From NCBI GenBank assembly GCA_964529035.1, contig CAZGUG010000061.1, positions 1 to 10,735 of the forward strand: a DNA stretch of 10,735 bases, in the 5' to 3' direction. The notes beneath the pieces were generated by a model, which had not been told where the DNA came from, ran no database searches, and saw only the letters and a list, made by a program, of their open reading frames with translations. This document shows, one piece after another, positions 1 to 5,645 of this stretch (position 1 is its first letter; each line of letters begins with the position of its first letter). The DNA is from CAZGUG01 sp964529035 (GTDB lineage Bacteria > Bacillota > Clostridia > Ch29). Both the position numbers and the translations under genes were made by a program.

Positions 1-77
1 ATGGCTTTGCCGTTCGTCATCACGGTACCCCGAGTACCCGGGCGGCAATCTGATTTAGAGAGTAAGACCTTTATCCA
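1..77 (+). ncRNA. yybP-ykoY (Mn2+) riboswitch aptamer, 3' part only
   Basis: This is the 3' portion of what looks like a yybP-ykoY aptamer; the 5' half would lie before base 1. Two family hallmarks are visible: GGCTTTG at 3-9, the 3' side of an aptamer helix, and AAGACCTTT at 64-72, which matches the conserved AAGACCUUU of the Mn2+-binding loop and closing helix P1. Between them a helical arm can be drawn, with TTGCCG (7-12) pairing CGGCAA (43-48) and an inner hairpin GGTAC (24-28)/GTACC (34-38). The family is established as a Mn2+ sensor found upstream of manganese exporters and P-type ATPases, and the gene that follows here is such an ATPase. The assignment rests on remembered consensus and context, since the GGGGAGUAGC half cannot be seen. 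Confidence 0.75.
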
Positions 78-106
78 TGACTTTGGATAGGGGTCTTGTA
101 TTTTTT
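64..106 (+). terminator. Intrinsic terminator acting as riboswitch expression platform
   Basis: AAGACCTTTATCCA (64-77) pairs with TGGATAGGGGTCTT (84-97) as a continuous 14-bp stem with two G-U pairs and a 6-base loop, followed by GTA and six T (101-106). This is a strong Rho-independent terminator. Its left arm is also the 3' strand of the inferred aptamer helix P1, so the two folds exclude each other. Ligand binding that stabilises P1 would prevent termination, giving an ON switch. That logic is an inference from the overlap of strands. Confidence 0.85.
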
Positions 107-156
107 ACCCCTAACTTGATAATAATTATACTGCCTGCAGGAAGGGAGAGGGGTTT

Positions 157-2817
157 ATGGCAAGTTTACAGTGGTACATGGAGGAAATAGAGGCGGTTGA
201 AAAGAAACTGTCCAGTTCATTAAAGCGGGGCCTGGGGGAAGAAGAAGCAAAAAAGAGGCTGCATGAATACGGGTATAACGAAATTGAACAAAAGGACAGA
301 AAATCCGTATTCAGAATGATTGCCGACCAGTTTAACGATTTCATGATTATTATACTTATAATTGCTGCGGTAATATCCGGCCTTTTGGGAGAGATTACCG
401 ACTCGGTTATTATACTGATGATAGTCGTTTTAAACGCTGCCATGGGAGTTGTTCAGGAAAACAAGGCCGAGCAGTCGCTGGCGGCCCTCAAAAAAATGTC
501 GGCGCCAAATGCAAAGGTTTTGAGGGACGGATACCATGACGTGGTACCTTCAAGGCTGCTGGTGCCGGGGGATATAGTGCTGCTGGAGACCGGCGACCTG
601 GTGCCGGCGGATATGAGAATCATCGAAGCTTCAAACCTGAAGATTGAAGAGGCGGCACTTACCGGGGAATCGGTACCGGTGGAAAAGGACACCGGACCTT
701 TGGATCAGATGAATATACCGCTGGGTGACCGTGTTAACATGGGCTACTCGGGAAGCATAGTGACTTACGGACGGGGCAGAGGTATTGTGATTGGAACCGG
801 GATGAATACCGAGGTCGGGAAAATAGCGCAAATGATACAGTCGGCCGAAGAGGTTGAAACGCCGCTGAAAAAAAGGCTGCAGGTGCTGGGGAAGGTGCTG
901 GGGATAGCCGCCCTTGCAATCTGCACGGTTATATTCATCACCGGCATTTTGTACGGGAAAGAGATATTTGACATGTTTCTTATCGCGGTAAGCCTGGCGG
1001 TGGCGGCCATCCCGGAGGGGTTGCCGGCGATAGCCACCATAGTCCTTGCCATAGGCGTTCAAAGGATGGTAAAGCGTAACGCCATTGTAAGGAGGCTGCC
1101 CTCGGTGGAGACATTGGGAAGCGCCACGGTCATATGTTCCGACAAGACCGGTACGCTGACACAGAACAGGATGACTGTGAAAAGGCTTTTTTTTGACAAC
1201 AGCATGCATGACGTTGACAGCGTAATAGGAGATAATAACGACGACAAACGATTCCGGCTGCTGGTGACGGTGGGTACACTGTGCAACGATGCAAAGCTGA
1301 AGCGAGCAGACGCTGAAATTACAACCCTTGGTGATCCCACCGAAACCGCGCTGGTGGATTTGGGCCTTAGGGCCGGCGTTAACAAGGACCAACTGGAAGC
1401 GGCGCTGCCCAGGGTGGACGAAGTACCCTTCGATTCCAAACGAAAGCTGATGACCACTGTACACCGGACAGAAAACGGGTACAGGGTTTTTACAAAGGGT
1501 GCGGTGGAAGAGCTTTTGGCAAAATCCGACAGTATTCTGCTGGAGGAACACATCATAAAGCTGGAACAGTCTCACAGGGCCATGATACTCGAGACTAATG
1601 AAAAAATGGCACAGGGTGCCTTAAGGGTACTCGGCATGGCCTACAGGGATATAGATAATCTGCCCGGTAAAAGCGGTGAAGAGGATTACGAAAGCAGCCT
1701 GGTGTTTGTCGGTATGGTGGGAATGATAGACCCACCCAGGCCGGAAGCAAAAAAAGCGGTGGATGTGTGTAAGAGAGCCGGCATAAAACCGGTTATGATA
1801 ACCGGAGACCATAAAATTACCGCGCTGGCCATTGCAAAGGATCTGGGGATGCTGTCGAGTGATGAGGAAGCCGTTACCGGAGCCGAAGTGCAGAACATGA
1901 GCGATGACGAGCTTATAGAAAGGGTGCGGCGGATTTCGGTGTACGCAAGGGTGTCTCCCGAACACAAGGTGAGGATAGTGAAAGCCTGGCAGGCCCAGGG
2001 TCAGATAGTGGCCATGACCGGTGACGGGGTGAACGATGCCCCGGCTCTGAAAATTGCCGATATCGGAGCGGCCATGGGCATTGTAGGTACCGACGTGGCA
2101 AAGGAGGCTTCGGACATGGTTTTAACCGATGATAACTTTGCAACGGTGGTGGCGGCGGTGGAAGAGGGCAGAACCATATTTGCCAACATACTCAAGTCAA
2201 TACAGTTTCTGCTGTCATGCAATGTGGGCGAAATACTGACACTGTTTGTTGCCACAATGCTTAACTGGCACGAACCGCTGCTGCCGGTTCATATTCTGTG
2301 GGTTAACCTTGTGACCGACAGCCTGCCGGCGCTGGCCCTCGGCGTGGACCCGGCGGAAAAAAACATAATGGACAGAAAGCCCAGGGACCCGAAGAAAAAC
2401 ATATTCGACAGGGGAATGATAAGACGAATCATATACCAGGGAATAATGGTGGGCGCTCTGACCCTCACAGCCTTTGTGATTGGCAGCCAAAGGAGCCTTG
2501 AAGCCGGCAGAACAATGGCATTTACGGTACTGGCCCTGAGTCAGCTTGTGCATTCTTTCAACATGCGTTCCAACAGGCAGTCGATATTCTCCATGGGATT
2601 CGGTTCCAACAGATATCTGTTGGATGCAGTGGGGATTTCAGCCCTGCTTGTGTTCACGGTACTGGGCATACCTTTTTTGTCCGCTTTGTTCAAGCTTACG
2701 GCGCTTAATGCGGGAGAATGGACGGTGGTGGCGGTGCTGATGCTGGCTCCACTGGCGGTGGTAGAGGCTGCAAAGCGCCTGAAACTGAATACCACCCCGG
2801 ACGAATATCACGCGTAG
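157..2817 (+). CDS. P2A-type cation-transporting ATPase (Ca2+/Mn2+ type)
   Basis: An 886-residue membrane pump that uses ATP hydrolysis and a phospho-aspartate intermediate to move divalent cations across the cytoplasmic membrane. Visible features in order are an N-terminal cation-ATPase domain, two membrane helices near 55-100, the actuator motif TGES (169-172), the M4 ion-binding motif PEGLPA (286-291), the phosphorylation motif DKTGTLT with Asp329, and the hinge motif TGDGVNDAP in the second half. M5 follows as SCNVGE and M6 as NLVTDSLPA, which keep the Asn, Glu, Thr and Asp used for Ca2+ in SERCA-type pumps. In M8 the position of the SERCA site-I Glu appears to be Gln (ALSQLVHSFN), as in PMCA/SPCA pumps, suggesting one ion per cycle. 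Length is typical. The ATG follows a purine-rich SD (139-150). Homologues are usually annotated as Ca2+ pumps, but the Mn2+ riboswitch-like leader points to manganese export. The family call is firm; the substrate is inferred. Confidence 0.95.
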   Translation: MASLQWYMEEIEAVEKKLSSSLKRGLGEEEAKKRLHEYGYNEIEQKDRKSVFRMIADQFNDFMIIILIIAAVISGLLGEITDSVIILMIVVLNAAMGVVQENKAEQSLAALKKMSAPNAKVLRDGYHDVVPSRLLVPGDIVLLETGDLVPADMRIIEASNLKIEEAALTGESVPVEKDTGPLDQMNIPLGDRVNMGYSGSIVTYGRGRGIVIGTGMNTEVGKIAQMIQSAEEVETPLKKRLQVLGKVLGIAALAICTVIFITGILYGKEIFDMFLIAVSLAVAAIPEGLPAIATIVLAIGVQRMVKRNAIVRRLPSVETLGSATVICSDKTGTLTQNRMTVKRLFFDNSMHDVDSVIGDNNDDKRFRLLVTVGTLCNDAKLKRADAEITTLGDPTETALVDLGLRAGVNKDQLEAALPRVDEVPFDSKRKLMTTVHRTENGYRVFTKGAVEELLAKSDSILLEEHIIKLEQSHRAMILETNEKMAQGALRVLGMAYRDIDNLPGKSGEEDYESSLVFVGMVGMIDPPRPEAKKAVDVCKRAGIKPVMITGDHKITALAIAKDLGMLSSDEEAVTGAEVQNMSDDELIERVRRISVYARVSPEHKVRIVKAWQAQGQIVAMTGDGVNDAPALKIADIGAAMGIVGTDVAKEASDMVLTDDNFATVVAAVEEGRTIFANILKSIQFLLSCNVGEILTLFVATMLNWHEPLLPVHILWVNLVTDSLPALALGVDPAEKNIMDRKPRDPKKNIFDRGMIRRIIYQGIMVGALTLTAFVIGSQRSLEAGRTMAFTVLALSQLVHSFNMRSNRQSIFSMGFGSNRYLLDAVGISALLVFTVLGIPFLSALFKLTALNAGEWTVVAVLMLAPLAVVEAAKRLKLNTTPDEYHA

Positions 2818-2843
2818 CTGCCCCGGTGCTTCTTTTTGGCACC

Positions 2844-2907
2844 CACAAGCTTGTGCGGTAACATTTGGATTCAACCGCTGATACCACAAAGGCTGCGGTT
2901 GTGTTAT
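2844..2907. repeat. Cluster of inverted repeats between ATPase and glycosylase genes
   Basis: The short gap holds a perfect 12-bp palindrome CACAAGCTTGTG (2844-2855), a 7-bp inverted repeat CAACCGC (2872-2878)/GCGGTTG (2895-2901), and an overlapping near-perfect 9-bp repeat ATACCACAA (2881-2889)/TTGTGTTAT (2899-2907). The last overlaps the extended -10 of the next gene, so it could be an operator. Alternatively these are RNA hairpins ending the ATPase transcript, but no T-run follows them. Function is unknown. Confidence 0.4.
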
Positions 2908-2910
2908 GAT
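2902..2910 (+). promoter_or_regulatory. Extended -10 promoter for the glycosylase gene
   Basis: TGTTATGAT is an extended -10 (TGn plus TATGAT). No good -35 box is found at the usual distance, which an extended -10 tolerates. A start near 2917 would give a leader of about 36 bases before the proposed CTG start. Confidence 0.45.
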
Positions 2911-2952
2911 TAAATAGAGGTATAGAATACAGGAAAACGGGAGTGGTACAGG

Positions 2953-3477
2953 CTGTCTTTTATTAAGTGCTTTCCGCCAATCGTTGACAGAAAGTCCCGG
3001 ATAATAATCCTTGGTTCGATGCCCGGGCGCGAATCCCTGAGAAAAGGGGAGTACTACGGTCACCCCAGGAACCAGTTCTGGAATGTCGTGTGCGGCATTT
3101 TCGGGCATAAACCGGATATCGAATACAGCAAGAAAGTTGCTTTTCTCAAGGCAAAGCGCGTTGCCCTGTGGGATGTCATCGCTTCGTGCCGCAGGGAAGG
3201 AAGCATGGATTCGAATATTACCTGCGAAAGCGTCAATGATTTTGACCGGCTGTTTGACGAATACCCCGGCATACGGCATGCTTTTTTCAACGGGACCAAG
3301 GCCTATGAGACCTTTAGAAAAAGAATAGGCTTCAAATATGTAGGGGTTCACTTTGTAAAACTGGGCTCAACAAGCCCCGCAAACGTGGTGGGGTTTGAAG
3401 AGAGGATAAGGCAGTGGAGTATAATAAAGGAATGCCTGAATGCCCGGACAGACCGGGACTACGGCGAAGGGTCCTAG
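2953..3477 (+). CDS. DNA-deoxyinosine (hypoxanthine) glycosylase, UDG superfamily; non-ATG start
   Basis: A base-excision repair enzyme of the UDG superfamily (family 6, hypoxanthine/uracil-DNA glycosylase). It is expected to remove deaminated bases such as hypoxanthine from DNA. The catalytic-loop motif GSMPGRESL, then YYGHPRNQFW, the segment FFNGTKAYE and the C-terminal STSPAN motif are all visible. The first ATG (3019) lies inside GSMPG and would remove the preceding strand. The same frame continues upstream as FPPIVDRKSRIIILGS, the normal start region of this family, to a stop at 2923. No ATG, GTG or TTG occurs in that stretch. CTG at 2953, nine bases after GGGAG (2939-2943), is the best start and gives about 174 residues. 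ATT at 2962 is an alternative, and a sequencing or real frameshift is a third. Family call is high confidence; the start is uncertain. The next gene begins 28 bases downstream, so co-transcription is likely. Confidence 0.85.
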   Translation: MSFIKCFPPIVDRKSRIIILGSMPGRESLRKGEYYGHPRNQFWNVVCGIFGHKPDIEYSKKVAFLKAKRVALWDVIASCRREGSMDSNITCESVNDFDRLFDEYPGIRHAFFNGTKAYETFRKRIGFKYVGVHFVKLGSTSPANVVGFEERIRQWSIIKECLNARTDRDYGEGS

Positions 3478-3491
3478 GCCATAACTTAACT

Positions 3492-3498
3492 GAGGGGG
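3492..3498 (+). promoter_or_regulatory. Ribosome binding site deciding a TTG start
   Basis: GAGGGGG sits seven bases before TTG at 3506. An in-frame TGA at 3491-3493 blocks any longer start, and the next in-frame start (GTG 3542) would cut into the first membrane helix. TTG is therefore the supported start of the membrane protein. Confidence 0.7.
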
Positions 3499-3505
3499 TC
3501 ATTTT

Positions 3506-4189
3506 TTGAAGGAGACGGGACGATGTATTATACGTCTGTTTGTGGGATTTTTTCTTTTTGCCGCGGGAATTGTCATGACTATCAATGCGCATGTCGGGCT
3601 TGCTCCCTGGGATGTTTTCCACCAGGGAATTTCCAATACGGTGGGAATAACAATGGGACAGGCAAGCATATCCCTTGGCATAATAATTGTGCTGCTTAGC
3701 GGCCTGCTAGGTGAAAAGCCGGGCTGGGGAACCCTGGGCAACATGATTTTTGTAGGCATATTTATAGATTTTTTAATGCTGAACCATATAATCCCCGAGT
3801 TTCAAAACATAATCGCAAGGCTTGCCATGATGGTGACGGGCATGTTTACCATAGGCGTTGCGAGCTTCTTGTATTTGAGCGCGGGTATGGGAGCGGGGCC
3901 CAGGGACGGTTTGATGGTTGTGCTTACCAAAAGAACCGGAAAATCGGTTCGTTTAATACGCAGCACAATCGAAACCGGAGCAGTAATTCTGGGTTACATA
4001 ATGGGAGGTTCGGTGGGCGCGGGAACCTTGATAATGGCACTGACGATAGGCTATTTTGTACAGTTGGCCTTTGGGCTGTTTAAATTTGATGTCAATAAGG
4101 TGGAGCACAGGTCGGTGGACCATGATATTAAGCTGGTCAGAAAAATGCTGTCCCGTTCAAAAACCGATGTGGATGCCGGGCCAAGATAA
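3506..4189 (+). CDS. YczE/YitT-like integral membrane protein
   Basis: A 227-residue polytopic membrane protein resembling the YczE/YyaS/YitT family, whose biochemical role is not established. Five to six hydrophobic segments can be drawn, at about 8-25, 52-68, 76-94, 103-125 and 155-192, followed by a charged cytoplasmic tail (about 195-227). An internal duplication is visible: GLAPWDVFHQGISNTVGITMG (about 31-51) and GMGAGPRDGLMVVLTKRTGKS (about 127-147) share the pattern of a glycine loop, Pro-x-Asp, then a conserved stretch before a helix. This two-repeat layout is typical of the family. It starts at TTG, 28 bases after the glycosylase gene, and 60 bases separate it from the radical SAM gene, so the three may form an operon. 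Nothing in the context reveals a substrate. In Bacillus, yczE has been linked to antibiotic-production phenotypes, which does not transfer here. Confidence 0.8.
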   Translation: MKETGRCIIRLFVGFFLFAAGIVMTINAHVGLAPWDVFHQGISNTVGITMGQASISLGIIIVLLSGLLGEKPGWGTLGNMIFVGIFIDFLMLNHIIPEFQNIIARLAMMVTGMFTIGVASFLYLSAGMGAGPRDGLMVVLTKRTGKSVRLIRSTIETGAVILGYIMGGSVGAGTLIMALTIGYFVQLAFGLFKFDVNKVEHRSVDHDIKLVRKMLSRSKTDVDAGPR

Positions 4190-4249
4190 ACGTTTTTTGT
4201 TCACAATATGCCGTAAATCTGGAAGAGCTGTGTAAAGCGGGGGAAGAGG

Positions 4250-5524
4250 ATGATAACGGATTTAATGCGCAGAGCCATACTGGGAAAGAAGGATAAGTTC
4301 CTGTTTGAAAGCTACCGGGAGGGACTTGTGGATTTTGGCGGCATAAACAGCGGAACGGGCTTGTATATTCACATTCCCTTCTGCAAAAAAATATGCCCCT
4401 TTTGTCCCTATAATAAAACGATATATAAAAAGGACACGGCCCGAAGGTATAAACAGGCGCTGGTTAACGAACTTAGATTATACGGCCGGGTACTTCAAAA
4501 TAAAAGCATTACGTCGGTGTATATAGGTGGCGGCACGCCGACCCTAATGGCTGATGAGCTTAAAGAGATATTAGAATTTATTCAAAGCAGTTTTAATTTT
4601 ACAGGGGATATAGGCATAGAAGTGCATCCGTCGGAGGCAGACGATAAATTGTTCAGCGACCTGCGCCAAATGGGAGTAAACCTTGTAAGCCTTGGGGTGC
4701 AGACCTTTAATGATGAGATACTTGATTTTTTGGGAAGGGGCTACGAATCCGCGGAGGCTGAAAAAGCCTTGTCCCTTGTAAGAAAACACGGTTTCAAGTG
4801 CGTGGATGTGGATATAATGACAAACCTGCCCGGGCAGACAGTTGAAGATATCAAGCACGACATAGAAAAAGTGTATTCCTATGATATTGACCAGCTGTCG
4901 GTGTACCCGCTGATTATTTTTCCGATGACAAAAATGGGCGGGGCCATAAAGGAAAGCGGTTTAAGCCGTTTAAGCGGTCTTTATGAGAAAAAAATACTCG
5001 GAATAATAGACGGTATATCCCGAGAAAAAGGCTATTACAGGAGTTCTGTCTGGACATACGGCAGAAAGTACGGCAGAAGGTACACCTCGGTCACCAGGGA
5101 AAGCTTCATAGGTATCGGTGCCGGGGCAAGCTCGCTGGCAGGCGAACATTTTTATCTGAACACCTTCAGCGTGGAGGAATACATAAAGGCGCTGGAGCAT
5201 GGAAAGCTGCCTATAAACCTTGTAAACCGGATGTCCGAAAAGGAGCGGATGATATTTTGGATTTTCTGGAGATGCTACGATGGTGTTATAGATGGCAGCA
5301 GATTTACACGGCTTTATAATGCGGATTTAAAAAAGGAGTTTCCCCTATTGTTCACACTGCTTAAGGTTTTGGGAATGGCGAAAGAATCCGGCGGCAAATT
5401 TTTATTAACCGAACGGGGAAGGTATGCCTACCATCTTGTGGAGAAGCAGTATTCCGTACGCTATCTTAACGACCTGTGGCAGGCCTCCATGAATCGGCCG
5501 TGGATAGAAGAGATTAGGCTTTAA
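4250..5524 (+). CDS. HemN/HemW-like radical SAM protein (coproporphyrinogen oxidase-like)
   Basis: A 424-residue cytoplasmic radical SAM protein of the HemN/HemW/HutW superfamily. The [4Fe-4S] motif is C45-x3-C49-x2-C52 within HIPFCKKICPFCPY. The SAM-binding glycine motif is IGGGTPT (92-98), followed by EVHPSE and SLGVQTFNDEILDFLGRGY, both characteristic of the family. A smaller C-terminal region (about 330-400) fits the HemN C-terminal winged-helix domain. Members include oxygen-independent coproporphyrinogen III dehydrogenase, the heme chaperone HemW and anaerobic heme-degrading enzymes. A leader of about 35 residues precedes the barrel, and CPFCPY differs from the usual C-x-YC-[DG]F of HemW, so I do not assign one activity. 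No heme synthesis or uptake gene is nearby. The ATG follows GCGGGGGAAGAGG closely; ATG 4265 is a possible alternative start. Confidence 0.88.
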   Translation: MITDLMRRAILGKKDKFLFESYREGLVDFGGINSGTGLYIHIPFCKKICPFCPYNKTIYKKDTARRYKQALVNELRLYGRVLQNKSITSVYIGGGTPTLMADELKEILEFIQSSFNFTGDIGIEVHPSEADDKLFSDLRQMGVNLVSLGVQTFNDEILDFLGRGYESAEAEKALSLVRKHGFKCVDVDIMTNLPGQTVEDIKHDIEKVYSYDIDQLSVYPLIIFPMTKMGGAIKESGLSRLSGLYEKKILGIIDGISREKGYYRSSVWTYGRKYGRRYTSVTRESFIGIGAGASSLAGEHFYLNTFSVEEYIKALEHGKLPINLVNRMSEKERMIFWIFWRCYDGVIDGSRFTRLYNADLKKEFPLLFTLLKVLGMAKESGGKFLLTERGRYAYHLVEKQYSVRYLNDLWQASMNRPWIEEIRL

Positions 5525-5572
5525 CAGGAGTTTTCTCTTGCGTTATATTTAACGGTATTTGTCAGTAGAGAC

Positions 5573-5602
5573 CTGATAGGACCCCTGTTTTTGTGTTAAA
5601 AT
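5573..5602 (+). promoter_or_regulatory. Promoter for topB
   Basis: An extended -10, TGTTAAAAT (5594-5602), is preceded by a weak -35, CTGATA (5573-5578), with an 18-base spacer. It uses the same TGTTAnnAT form as the site before the glycosylase gene. It would start transcription near 5609, shortly before the topB SD. Confidence 0.5.
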
Positions 5603-5645
5603 ATACTTATATTAAACATGATACAGCTTGGAAAGGATTGGTTTG

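Noticed and set aside
108..153. CCCCT (108-112) pairing with AGGGG (149-153) as a second control of the ATPase start
   Set aside because: Five pairs across a 36-base loop are too weak to claim, and the main SD bases stay free.
631..1575. Long minus-strand open frame opposite the ATPase gene
   Set aside because: It lies wholly antisense to a fully conserved P-type ATPase, has no recognisable family and a shadow-like composition.
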